The notes below the pieces were generated by a model. That model saw nothing but the letters and a program-made list of their open reading frames with translations, did not search any database and was not told the DNA's origin. A program made the position numbers and the translations under genes. DNA of 64,000 bases from Helichrysum umbraculigerum. Taxonomy: Eukaryota; Streptophyta; Magnoliopsida; Asterales; Asteraceae. The stretch lies in contig CATIUR010000005.1 in the NCBI GenBank assembly GCA_949592205.1, positions 90,946,777 to 91,010,776 of the forward strand, given 5' to 3'. Shown here piece after piece: positions 48,180-59,988 of this stretch (within the stretch, counting starts at the first letter, position 1; every line of letters begins with the position of its first letter).

Positions 48180-51100
48180 TTATCTTGACCACATCTTTGT
48201 ATTGACATCTCTCTCCTTTACCTTTTGAGTTTGTTCTTTGTTGATTCTGTTTCTTGAAACGCCAAAAGGTTTAATTGACCGAGTCACTCGTGCAAACGCT
48301 TTTGAAGGATCAATGTGACGAGCCCGTGATACCTTTTCATCAACTAACGAAGCTGAAACCAAAGAAGAAGGAATAAAGGTGTTCTCCACCCCACTTCGGT
48401 TGCGAGCATCTTGTTTACGTCTCAACTCGCGAAGTGACTCGGTGCCTCTAACCAGGACTGACCCATGGCTAGGTAGTTGATTGCTGGACCTCAGAATTCT
48501 TTGGTTTTGAGTCATGACTCCCACCGGAGTGTGTGTTGACCATGTTTTTCGTTCATTTGGAGTATCTTTTGATTTTTCAGATGAGAATGATTGTATTTGT
48601 GCTGAAAACTCTGACTTTTGAACTTGTGTAGGCGTCTCTTTGAGCTCTGTTATCTGTAGACAAACATTCATGTCAATTATTAGTGAGGAAAATCCATGGG
48701 ACTTGAATCACAATACAATTATAAGAAAGGCGTATGAAGACTATAACTTTGACATTCTAAAAAAGGAAAAGTTGCAACTTTTATGGAATAGAGAATCACT
48801 GCATAGAGTTTCAGCAAGTTTTTCAAGTCTTATACAAATTATACATACCATTTGCAAAAAGCATGCACATTGGATGCATGTGGCCAAAAATCATGTAAAC
48901 TAAAGGGCGTGAAATGTCAAGATAATTTCAATATGCATCAAATACTACACTTCAGGCTCTTGTTTGAGCTGTACAACCCGTATCTTTTCTAGCTAATTAC
49001 TATTCCCCCTCCCCCCCCCCCCCCAAAACCCAACCAAAAAAAAATCGACCCATCATAAATAAATGGGTTAAAATTGCCACCTCTCAGAAACTAGAACAAC
49101 CTATAGAACTTGGAAGTTACTAAGCCTGAACTTCAGAGTCAAAAATAAGGATTTAATTATGTATCAGCAATGAGAAGAGAGAACCTTTTGTTTCAGCATA
49201 TGAGTGTCTCCATGGAAATTTTGCTTTTCTAGCATCTGCTCAAGTTTCTTGATCTTCATCAGCAAAGCAAAAGGAAAGTTTCAATCATAATCATATCTTT
49301 GAGTTGTTTGTGGTAAAATACTTGGGGGAAAATAAACAATAAAAAAACTACAAACATATGATCATTTACCAAATGGTATCAAATATTTTTAAACAACCTT
49401 TTCTTCAGAAGTCGATAGCTTGTGTTCAAACATTTCTGTTCTTTCTTTCAACTTGTTCTCAACTTCCACAACCTGTTTCAGCAGAAGAGCAATTAATTAT
49501 TTAGCATAGACCACAAAATATTTGAAACTTCTAACAGGATAATGAATAGACAAACATACCCTTTTTTGAAGAGTCAAGCATATGGCTTGCTTTTCCTTAA
49601 CTTCATCAGAAAGTTGTGAACTCTGCTTCTCTAATTGCTTGCATAGATGTGTCTTCAACTCAAGTTGGCCTGCAAGATCATCAAGCTTCTCCTGTTGATT
49701 TTTGTGCATCTGATCCTTGCATTTGACTTTGACTTCCAAGCTCTGATAACTTTCTTCCAACTTCTTTAGCGCCTCGTCTTTGGATCTCAGATCTTGTTTT
49801 GTTTTATCAAGCTACAAATGATCCAAAAGAGATTGAAATGAAATTTTAGATATACTGAAGCAGTTGCTAAAGATTGAAAACACATGTTTGAATTTGTCAA
49901 ACATACCAATGACTTCAACTTTTGAAGCTCACTAGAGTCTGTTTGTTTCTTAGGTGGGCCCAACTCAACACCTCTGACACGAGTCGCAAAGTTTAAAGAA
50001 CTAATGGTCTCACTCATGTCTTGTTCTGATGGGCTAACTTGCACATACATCAGTGTCTTGGAATCACCACCTGTTTCATGCAAAATTATAGGTTTTATGA
50101 GTCACTTTGACCCAACAGACTGCACATGTACAATTAATGTTAAGTTATCATTCTTTTACCCTTTCCATTCTACTTCATCCTTCATTTCTTATATCCCATC
50201 TAAACAGAATAAACAAGGCTCACCTCTTCACACCATACATATGGGACCAACGCTTTAAATTCAAAATTACCAAAAAAGTGAGACCATTAAAAAACCTACC
50301 ATGTTTTTGCCTAATAGCAAACATAATTAGTAGTTTAATTTAATTGCTTGCATAATAATTTTCAACTTATACTTTGCGGAGGTATACTGTATACATATTG
50401 TTGCAAGTTTGCTCATCTATTGACTTTAGTAAGATTTAATTACCTAGCACACTATAAAACAAGATCACAGTTGTCACTATTGAAGAGCGCAGTAGACGAC
50501 TCTTTTCTATTAGCCAGACTTAACCTCTCAGGTTTTCATGTGAAGGAAAGAACACTAGATATAAGGGTATGTAATTTTTGATACAATATTTACTCATTCA
50601 TTCAATTTCATCCATTTTTACACCAAGTGCAAATCTTATTCATATGGCTTACCAAGAGAATCTTGGAGCAGATGAGTCAGCTTTGAATTCCTGCAACATA
50701 CATTCATAAAATTGGGTAATGGTTAACATACGCTTACCATCTTATGTTTCTAATACTAACATTAAATCAACCTGTATGGTATATGACTGCTTTTTGAAGC
50801 CAAAGCAGATATAACATCCCCAAGTGCAGAAAGAGATCTGTTAATGTTTTGAGCTTCCTTGAGGCGATCTCCTTGAACATCAGTTTTTGCCAGCCTTTCA
50901 CTTCCTGCTAAATCGACAAGCCAAAGTTTGCTCTTGGTGCACTCACCTTTCATCAAATTCTTTGCTTTTACCGTTATGCAAATCATACTGAAAAGGGAAA
51001 AAAAAAAACATATTTTTGTAAGGAAATACATTATGTCATATTCCTCCATTTTCTGTTTTCCATTTTTTTTCATTCTGCAGGTTGCAACTTCATTTCTCTT

Positions 51101-54100
51101 TTGGCTAAAATGAGAAGCATAATCACATTTCCATTCTATTCATATTATATAGATGGGACCAAGAAAATGTTAAAAGGCCGGTACATGTAGTATTTGAGAA
51201 GATGTAATATTGTTGTAATCAATTTCCTTCGCTGTTGCACTTCTCATTTTGTGGGACTCATATTCAAATGGGACCCTATAAAATGAAAATGTAAAATGGA
51301 GTGAATGTTTTAGGAAGTTAGGACTAACCAATGAGATCTGCTACTATGCTCATTGACATTGTTTGAACCAACAGCCCTCGCATTGCTACCAGCCTGAAGA
51401 GCATTCCAGACCTCACTAATATTTTCAACCTTAGCTTCCACAATCCCAGGTACATGATGAGCGCCTTCACTAGCTTGTCTAACTTCCAACCTGCAGTATG
51501 AAACAAATTTGAAATATAGCCGCGTAATCTACTTAATGTGATATTAGTTTTTAACTTTTTATACATAGAAAATTATGCAACTCCTCATGTTAGTAAAAGA
51601 CAAGTTACACGCAGAAGATATGTGTACTTTCACTTGATTTCCATTTTGAGGGGACAGTATTCAAAAAATCGATATTTTGGGGTTCAAATTAATAAAGTCC
51701 TGTAGTGGTACTGACCAGTCGGGTGCTGACATGGCACCTGTCAACCTGGGTGCTAAAATGTGGTTTTTGAAATTATAAGCATCGAAACAAAGATGATGAT
51801 AATTATAATATTAGTAATAAGAAATGACTGAACTTTTTTTTGTTTAATATGTTTGAAAATATATACTATAATTTGCTATCGTAAGAATCAATTGCATTTT
51901 AAAAGCATCTGGCCGATAAATAATACGTATTTAAACTATTTGCCAAGCAAAACACTGATAGACTTTATTTTGTCTTTACAAAATAAAAAATATTGTCTCC
52001 CAATATTAAATAATTGATTCTATACTAAAAACAACGTTTTATGATATAATATTGTTATCTTTTTGCACACTAAATTTTTATCTGTTAATGGATAAGCAGA
52101 ATAGTATATTTAAACGGATTAGTTTAGTAAATGTTCAAGTAAATGAAGTATAACTTACTTCTTTGATGTTCGCGAGGTAGCAAGCAAATCTCTGATTTGC
52201 TCATTATAAACTTCTAACACGCTGAGTGAAACATCATAGCAGAAAGTATCTTTCCTTTCCTCAACTTTAGTAAACAATGCCTCCAACGTTCTATAGTTGA
52301 CTCCACGATTCTGCTCGGTACCCTCCATTGTGAAAGTCTTTCCTGTCCCTGTTTGCCCATAAGCAAATATACAAACATTGTATCCATCCAACACAGAGAT
52401 CACCATAGGTGAGGCATCTGCAAACACATCAACTAAAACAACATACAAAACGCTAATGAGCGAAACATTTCTATTACCCGATCAGAGTTCAAATTTTCAA
52501 CTCGCTATTTTGAGAAAACCATTAGGAAGTAAAAGTGAAAAAGATAAATAACGGTACTTCTAGAGGTGGCAACACAAGCCATTTGATTATAAATGGGTCG
52601 ATTACAGGGTGTGTTCAATCTCCAACAGAGGTAATACAAAAGTTGCTAAAGAGGGAATGAGACAGATGGATTGAACAGGTTGAAAGTTGCCCAAAGTGTG
52701 ATTAAACAAATAGAACCTCCTAAATCGTGTGAATTAAATTACATTGGTATTGAGATCTATAATCTATGTATGATACACTAACTGCTTTTGAAAATTTTGG
52801 GATAAACTGTTTTAGACTTTTAGTTCAACCTGACCTGTATTGAACTGGACATTTTCCATATCTATTATTATGAAAAGCACCTAATGTGCATGATGTAAAC
52901 TAGCATAATACCCGCGCGATGCAGCGGAATACAGTATTTTATTGTAAATAGATATTCAATGATAGTCGTATAATTATCCACGATGATGAGTTAGTGGCAC
53001 TATGTAGAGTTTATAAGATTCAAGATACTATAGACAAAAGATGGAAAATGTAAAATATATAAAGTTGTATTGTATGATGAAAATTAGACAAACTTAATAA
53101 GGAAATGTTGAATTTTACTTCTTAAAATTTTCCAAAATTAGAATAGCAATATGCATTATAGATAGTAATAGATAATAGATAATAGAAGATAATAGATAAT
53201 AGATAATAGACAATAGATAATAGATAATAGATAATAGATAATAGATAATAGATAATAGATAATAGATAATAGATAATAGATAATAGATGATACTTTTCAC
53301 ATATAACTACATGACAAAAAAATGTCATTGTGCGTGTAACTAAGGAATCTGTAGCACTGAAGAATAGACCGGTTGTGCATACCTTGATCATCATTTGGGG
53401 TGTAAATACGATCAAACTTGTACAATTTTTTTGTTGAACCTCCCGTAACTATTCCAATATCTCCATCTTTGCTAGCACTGAAGTCTACAACCATGGCATG
53501 CCCAGCTGAAACTTCATGTTTATCTAGTGGTCGACACCTACAGAACACTCTAATGTTTCCTGATACAAAGATGGTCGAGCTTCAGCTATAAATCAGACAA
53601 ATAACATTAGTGTAAATTAATGATAATATTATCTTGTGTACGAATGAAAAATGGAAATTGCCTTTGGCTTCTTGTACTTGATTGTAGAGTTTCCTATTCC
53701 TCACCAACTTCTCATTGTACTTCTGTTTAAGATCTTCACCCTGTGTAACTGCAACACATTTACTGAATAAGATAAATTCATGAACAAACTGCAGTTAAGT
53801 TATCATGCCAATTCACCTTGTTTTCGAATAGCAGAAATCAGTTTATCCATATCTGGAATCAAACTAGCACATTCACGTGCTTCACTAGAGAGCTTGATTT
53901 GTTCCTGCTTCATAATCTGCATATAAATCACAATGAAGATGACTTAAAGCGGAAGTGGCTTTTTTAGCTCATTTACTTACGAATGAGTGAATAAGGGTTA
54001 TGTTATTTCATTAATGGGTCAATCGGGTAGTATAAGTATTGGGCCGACCGCCCATTTTGCCACCACAACTAAAGACCAAAATACTCATGGAAAAGTAAAA

Positions 54101-55964
54101 ATGAAAATAAAAAGGAGCTCAGATAAACCTTGATGTTCTTTTCTAGTTCATTCATGGCTATAACCCAATATTTCTTCTCACGATCATGCAAACTTGTAGC
54201 ATCTTTCAACTTGGTTTCTTGAAGACCCACAACTTGAACTACATAGACATTAAATTAAATTTTCATATTATAATATTTGTAAAACTGTATGTTAGAGCTG
54301 ACAGGAACTTGAACTTACCTAGACAGTGATTGTCAAAGGACTTTTTGTCAAGTTCCATATTAACCTTTTCAAGTTGCTTATTTATAGATGTAAGTGCCAT
54401 CCATGCCTCATAACATTCATTTGTCTTCATTTGGCAGCGAGTAGTTAGCTCTTCTATCTTCTTCTCATACTTTGAAATGTACTTTGTTCTGATATAGTTA
54501 AACTGCACAGTATCAGGTCCTTTCGGTGCTTCTTTGATACAAATCCCACTAACCATTGGTGTTCCATAAACACCTTTAAACTTTATTGATAACACTCCAT
54601 CTAGCCCTACAGTAACTCTGATATCCATCAACTTCAATGGCCTATTTGCACCAACATGCGAATACACATCAAGCTCTGACACAACCTGTTCATTTTCCAC
54701 ATAGAACTTGTTAATTTAAAAGTCATGCATTGTGAAAAGAAACACTGTCTACCCTCATCAACAATATTAAAGAAGTTAAAGTGGCATTTTGTGCAGGTTG
54801 GACTAGTTGAGTAACGAAAATGTATTATATTAACATCAATTACTAGCATTTTTGCAAAAAGCCATTTGTATGTGTTAAAAGTTCATTTTAGTAAACTTTT
54901 GACCCATTTCCTTTAATTCAAATACTTGATTCTCCATCCGACTCGTGAGATATTATTCATGGCCCAAATAGACCCATGCATAAATAAGTGGGTTAATATT
55001 GCCACCTCATTATAAAGTTTTTTGGGAAAAACCATTTTACCAGCTCATCTTGCGCAAATACATCAAAAACTCTCATTCCCACAGGACCATTTGTATTTAT
55101 GATTTCAGAAAAATGAAGGTCCACCAAGTAGTCTCCACAAGACAAATCATCAAAGCGGTAACAAAAGTTCCCACATCGCGCTGACTGGTACAAAGATGAC
55201 AAACTACCACATTCAAGTATTATTTCATTGGTCCTCAAAATATCCCCTCCTTCAAAAGCTTGATCTTGTGTTATATATATACTGGAATCTCCATCATTTT
55301 GCATTTCATCACCGCCGACATTTATAAATTTGACAACTTTATCTGATTCACACAATAAAAGCAATTGGTATGTATCATTATCCGTCTTTCAATGAACATC
55401 ACACGTAAACTATCAAATACCATCATATAACATTAACTGTTGAATGCCGTTTCTTAAAAGACGACTGGAACGGTAGATTTATAAAAGGTATTACAATTAT
55501 CGAAAGACAAAATAACTCGAAAGATTAACCTAAACTTTATGTTTTATTAGTACTTCATGACCAAGTTGTGAAATCAACAGAGCTTATATCCCATCTTTGA
55601 GAAAAAATTTAAAAATAACAAAAATAATTATATAGAATTGTGAATATATTGGCAATCAGATATACAATTGTTCAAAAAATTATATTTGAACTGTGAAAAG
55701 AAAGCACAATCACTAGGGCTGATTACAGGTAGACAAATACTCCGTACTAAGATATAAATGAGAATTTTGCCCTAATTTTGAAATAAAAATTCCTGGAACA
55801 ACCCTAATTACTTTATACTAAATAGATTATTTGAAATCAAAATTAAAAGGAAATGAAGATTAAAGAAAAAAACCTGAGGGTTTATATTCCGTACGACCTG
55901 ACGGAACAAGTTTGGAACCTAAAACGCACAAAACTGAATTATCATCACAATCTTTATCCGCCAT
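48180..55964 (-). CDS. KIN14R-like: Malectin-domain kinesin-14 (KIN-14Q/R type)
   Basis: ATP-driven microtubule motor of the minus-end-directed kinesin-14 family. Exons (all in phase): 55964-55874, 55342-55041, 54685-54319, 54238-54129, 53916-53817, 53748-53662, 53559-53383, 52432-52159, 51490-51329, 50987-50772, 50690-50653, 50070-49907, 49811-49560, 49472-49398, 49253-49185, 48653-48180; about 985 residues. Residues about 31-185 are malectin-like (FINVGGDEMQNDGDSSIY, YQSARCGNFCYRF, VDLHFSEI). A coiled coil follows, then the neck and motor from NIRVFCRCRP (353) with P-loop GQTGTGKT (437-444), switch I NEHSSRSH, switch II DLAGSE and LNFATRV. The C-terminal coiled coil (about 697-828) precedes a basic tail. 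The motor lying after the neck marks kinesin-14. Arabidopsis has two such proteins, MDKIN1 and MDKIN2. Intron 6 has a GC donor. An N-terminal extension upstream is probable (see 55965-56115). Confidence 0.93.
52900..53290 (-). mobile_element. Small non-autonomous Helitron in kinesin intron 7
   Basis: On the minus strand the 3' end has an imperfect hairpin (CCGC-tgcatcgc-GCGG, 52927-52912), 8 bases, then CTAG (52903-52900) followed by T. The 5' end is TCATCTATTATC (from 53290) preceded by A. Insertion between A and T without duplication, TC at the start and CTAG at the end are Helitron rules. The first 130 bases are an expanded heptamer array. The spacer is shorter than the usual 10-12 bases and the hairpin is weak, so the call is moderate. 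Confidence 0.5.
53160..53288. repeat. Tandem heptamer array (TAGATAA)n
   Basis: About 17 units of tagataa (ttatcta on the gene strand) with a few imperfect units (agaagataa, gacaatag). It lies wholly inside kinesin intron 7, next to the 5' end of the Helitron candidate. It is not a plant telomere repeat (TTTAGGG). Confidence 0.9.
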
Positions 55965-56115
55965 TACTAATGCCTCTGTTTCCTCGGTGGAATCTGACTT
56001 CTTTTTTTACCCTAAAAAGTAAAAAATTGTTGATGGATTTAGATGTTTCTTTACTGAGCTTGGGGATGTGGTTTTCTTGTGATTTGAATGAGTGTGGGGA
56101 TTCGATTGGTTGCAT
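55965..56115 (-). pseudogene. Probable N-terminal extension of the kinesin, frame broken at an A7 run
   Basis: Upstream of the usable ATG at 55964 lies an open frame from ATG 56115 (MQPIESPHSFKSQENH; an in-frame ATG also occurs at 56172). It is out of register with the kinesin frame. The kinesin frame itself is open upstream of 55964 for KKSDSTEETEALV and then hits TAA. The two meet at a run of seven T on the plus strand (56002-56008), where a one-base length change would put them in register. Family members commonly have some tens of residues before the malectin domain. It is either an assembly or read error, or a true slip leaving a shorter protein. Confidence 0.5.
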
Positions 56116-56172
56116 GAAATTTTGAATTTTAAAACTCAAACAACGAATAGTAGAAATAGCGGTAATCCCCAA

Positions 56173-56187
56173 TGGGCCAACCGTTGT
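56173..56187 (-). promoter_or_regulatory. MSA-like AACGG motif and site II TGGGCC in the kinesin promoter
   Basis: On the gene strand the text gacaacggttggccca has the MSA core AACGG (56185-56181) in a near-consensus setting, overlapping GGCCCA, the reverse of site II TGGGCC (56178-56173). MSA elements are bound by MYB3R factors and drive G2/M expression of cytokinesis genes. Site II elements are bound by TCP factors in dividing cells. Both fit a kinesin acting in division. It lies about 60-220 bases before the candidate starts. Confidence 0.5.
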
Positions 56188-56189
56188 CT

Positions 56190-56401
56190 CTACTCTCTAG
56201 TCTCTACTTCTCTCGAGTATCAACAATATATTTGAGTTTTGACCAATAAAAAAAATGAGAATTTTAATGTTACTATTCTTTTGAATTTTGAGGATTTTTT
56301 TTTACGATTGCAAGACTATTTGGAATTTTCAAAGTACTGCATATAATATAAACTGTTTTAAGACCGGTGAAAACACGGGTTTGATGAAGACTAAGAAATA
56401 A
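56190..56401. other. Distal promoter of the kinesin gene
   Basis: AT-rich, no gene. A CT-rich stretch (56188-56217) is a possible leader or initiator region for the leftward transcript. Confidence 0.4.
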
Positions 56402-56748
56402 GATTATTTGGAGTAAATTCTATAAATGGTCCCTGTAATTTACACCGATTTACGAAAACGGTCCCTATACTTCTTTTTTCACTTTTTCAGTCCAATAATT
56501 TCACGTTATGCTCGAAAATGGTCCTTCTTCCACCTAAAATGACTAAGGTACCCTTCCTTTTGTTATTTTCAGACAGTCACGATTTAAACGGTCAAAGGGT
56601 ACTTTAGTCATTTTAGGTGGGTGAGGGATCATTTTCGAACAATATGTAAACTTATTGGACCGAAAAAGTGAAAAAAGAAGTATAGGGACCGTTTTCGTAA
56701 ATCAAGGTAAACCACAAGGACCATTTATAGAATTTACTCGATTATTTG
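56402..56748. mobile_element. Mutator-type MITE with 9-bp target duplication
   Basis: The body 56411-56739 (329 bp) starts GAGTAAATTCTATAAATGG; its other end reversed is GAGTAAATTCTATAAATGG as well. The inverted repeats extend about 150 bases on each side with some mismatches, so the whole element can fold on itself. It is flanked by gattatttg at 56402-56410 and 56740-56748, an exact 9-bp duplication. Its ends resemble those of the larger element at 19145-20620, so the two are likely of one superfamily. Confidence 0.9.
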
Positions 56749-57774
56749 AGAATGTTTTGAGTATAAGAAATGTTAATATAAGTATTGGTCTCAAGTCCTT
56801 TCTCTTTCAGGTTGAGGCAATTAACAACCAAGCTGCAAAAGATGAAATGAATCATTGGGTAAATCATGTATTTCAGCATCAATTAGTAATTGTATCTATA
56901 GTAATTGTATAAGTAAGCTGTAGCATCAATTAATTATATCTTATATATAAATGTTAGTAGTACTTTTATACGTTACAATTATGCTGATTGATTGATTGAT
57001 TTTTCCACCATATGTACACAACAAACTTGTAACTCATTCCTATATGCTGTTTAATTCTCCTATCACACCTCTATATTACATCAAAGAGCAAGGTCAGAGC
57101 ATGGACCACACATCCTTAGCTGCACATTTCCATTGTTAGTATCGCATTATACTAACAAACATACTAACATGGATTACTCACATTAACTACTAAAGACAAC
57201 ACCATAGCATGTAATACTTTTCTACCTTATGAAATTGCATACCCTCATATACCCAAAATACACTTGTTGCTCATTTGTATTATTTGACGCTTTTCACCCA
57301 TGGAGACCCAAAACAGCCCCAACATTCAATTCACTGATCGAGCCATTAACCATTTCCATAGCCTCATGACCCAAAAACAAACTTGCTGCTCTGTTTGACC
57401 CATTTGGCCTAGGCAGTCCAAAACAGCCCCAACACTCCAATTCATTGATCGACCCATTACCCATTCGGCACCAAGTTGTCCATCATTGACTTTGGATCAT
57501 TTTACCCATTGGTTCCAATTTAACTCCACGACCTTCAACCTTCTTCTTAGTATATACTACTAAAGTAAAAAGATTGATAAGCCACTTCAGTCATAGAACC
57601 AAAATATATAGCAAAAGGGTCATTCATTAGACCAACTATATGACCATATTAAAACATCTTAAGAACAGAGAAAATATTGGAACCAACATATATAGCAAAA
57701 GATTTATTCATTAGATTCGAAACCAAATTCATAAATACATCAATAAATATCTAAACAAAACATATTTTATATAC
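56749..57774. other. Spacer with a local duplication
   Basis: No gene seen. Two related segments of about 120 bases (near 57300-57375 and 57410-57475) share ccaaaacagccccaaca, then aattca-tgatcga and cccattaccatt. They look like a decayed tandem duplication. Confidence 0.4.
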
Positions 57775-58304
57775 CTCTGATGAGTCAACAATCTCATCAA
57801 TAGTTCTTCTCTTAGTCTTCTACATAAAATCCAATCGAACCGAATTGACACGCTGACTTGTAAGTTGACTTCCACCTTGAGAAGAAGAGGCTTCTCCAAC
57901 CCTAGCAATATACCTGTGACATATAAAAGTTAAAGTAAATGCAAACGTATTTACATCTACCGTATGTGCAACATGATAAAGCACCATAATACCTTTTCTT
58001 GAAGTCATTTATTTCCTGAATATCAGAATTTATAAACAACTTGCTACTGAATAGAGCATTCAGAAAGGTAAGGATACCTGCATGACAAATATAAAAACTT
58101 ATAAACATTATATAGAACAAACGAATAATGTAACTCTTGATTTTTTGTGATAAATATCATATGAAAAAATAATTACCTTTCCAATCACGGATCCGTCCAT
58201 ATTGGAGGATGACACTAACATGTTGTGGTATCTTGCTACTAACAACAAATTCATGAAGCTGTAAGGAAAATCCATCCTATAGGGTACACTTCATCTTCAA
58301 ACCA
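57775..58304 (-). pseudogene. RPA70-like OB-fold protein pseudogene, introns kept
   Basis: Three exon-like blocks join in phase across normal GT-AG sites: 58304-58177 (FSLQLHEFVVSSKIPQHV, then VILQYGRIRDWKG), 58077-57993 (FLNALFSSKLFINSDIQEI, then NDFKKR) and 57913-57775 (YIARVGEASSSQGGSQLTSQ, then RTIDEIVDSSE). The wording matches plant replication-protein-A-like single-strand DNA-binding (OB-fold) genes. In-frame TAG codons occur early in the first block and after LDFM in the third, and no start or C-terminus is seen. RPA-like genes are also carried by plant Helitrons, so the fragment could be element-borne. A possible further exon lies at 58583-58532. Confidence 0.65.
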
Positions 58305-59747
58305 CTACAAAAATAAATGCAACCTTTGTTAAACCCATAACCCAAATTACAACCCGACTGCAAATTACCCCAAATGTGGTAACCCGTAACCCAAATTAAT
58401 GTAATGTAATCACAAACACTCTTAACAAAGCTCACACACAATTGATGTTGAATCTAACATAATAGTAACAAAATTCAGTTTCCATTCAAGCATTTCGTCA
58501 AACAGTTAATATGTATGAAATAGAGACATACCTTTTCTGCTTCCATCATCAGCTTCGTTTCCAGAACCATCACCACCACCAGCTACACATATGAAGAATC
58601 AAGAAAAAAATATTATAAACCGAACAATTAGATTATCGGAATCAAAAAGCAAAAAGGTTGGAGAAGGTGTGTAAAAGTAGTTCTTTATTCAATTTATATG
58701 AAATCACAAATTTGAAACGAACTCATAATCTAGATCAATAAATAAATGAAGAATGGACCTGGTTTTAAATTGAAACCCACACAACAAAAAGGTTTAATAT
58801 AAGGTGAAATCTAACATACATACCTCATTGAATATAATGAATTCTCTAGCTCGAAATCGTCAAGGTAACGATAATGGTGAGATGCTTAAACAAATTTGAA
58901 ACTTGTAAGTAGTATTTGATTGTTAAAGTGAAATTTAATATATGAGGAAGATGATAAAGGAAGCATGCCAGTGTATAAAATAAAAAAGGCTGTGTAAAGG
59001 AACCAAAAGAAGGTTTAAGCAACCAATAAAATAATAAAATAAAAGATTGTAAAGGAAGTTTCATGTTTTCAAGGAAAGTGGTTGGGCAAAAGAAATCTAT
59101 AAGCATTTTGAAAAGATTTTTTTTTATGTAATGGCTTGTGCTATATGGACACCATCGAGGTGCTATATGAACACCACTAGAGTTATTATTAGGTATTCTA
59201 GGGTAATTATTAGTTGTTAATAATTAATGTATCATCTTATTTAATTTAATACTTTTTTATTAGAGAAACTTTCTACGAAATTACATGCATTCATGGAGAT
59301 GTTACAATTAAATTATAATGTGACCATTGTTTAAACTATCATTTTTATAATTTAATTGGTAAAGGTGAAGAATCATCTTTGACGCTTGGTTTGATAAATG
59401 TTCTTAGCCAACTCATCACAATTAATTTTAATTTGAAACATATCAGTTTTCTTCTTTTAAATTGCAATTCAGTTTTCCATGATAAAGTTGTAAGGAGGCC
59501 TGAGTAATAGATCAAAACGAGTATAGAACACGTACCTTTATTATGTAACCACACTATCTACAAATATTTAAGAATCGTATCAATGAAATCGGTAGCCAAA
59601 TACTCATGCAAATGGCAATGGCAATTGGAATATAAGGAACAATTTAAACTTTCTTACACCACGTATTTTCACAAAGAGAGAGAGAATGAAAAAAATATTT
59701 CGCAATCACGCATATACACCGCGGTCAATCGAGTTACAAAATACTTT
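58305..59747. other. Spacer without a supported gene
   Basis: Apart from a possible Gly/Asp-rich exon of the RPA-like pseudogene at 58532-58583, I see no gene, RNA or clear repeat. A near repeat of gtgctatatg-acacca occurs twice around 59128-59170. Confidence 0.45.
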
Positions 59748-59988
59748 TGATAAACGCTCAAAAGTACTATATTTTAGTAGTATTTTACCCATAATCTTGA
59801 TTGTTTTTATTGCATTTTGTTGATTTCGTTCATATTTGCAATTAGATGTGGAAATGGAGCGTTTATGGAAAAGGAACGGAAAACAGTCAATAATCGAGCT
59901 AAATGATGCATATTTGAAGAATAATGAGAGCTGAAGTCGAAGAAAAGAATGAAATAAGAAAAATCAAGAAATCGGCTGGAAAAAGCAT

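Noticed and set aside
53160..53288. Interstitial telomere repeat
   Set aside because: The unit is TAGATAA, not TTTAGGG or a known variant.
53115..53415. Leu-Ser-Ile-Ile-Tyr-Tyr repeat frames
   Set aside because: Translation of the TAGATAA heptamer array inside a kinesin intron.
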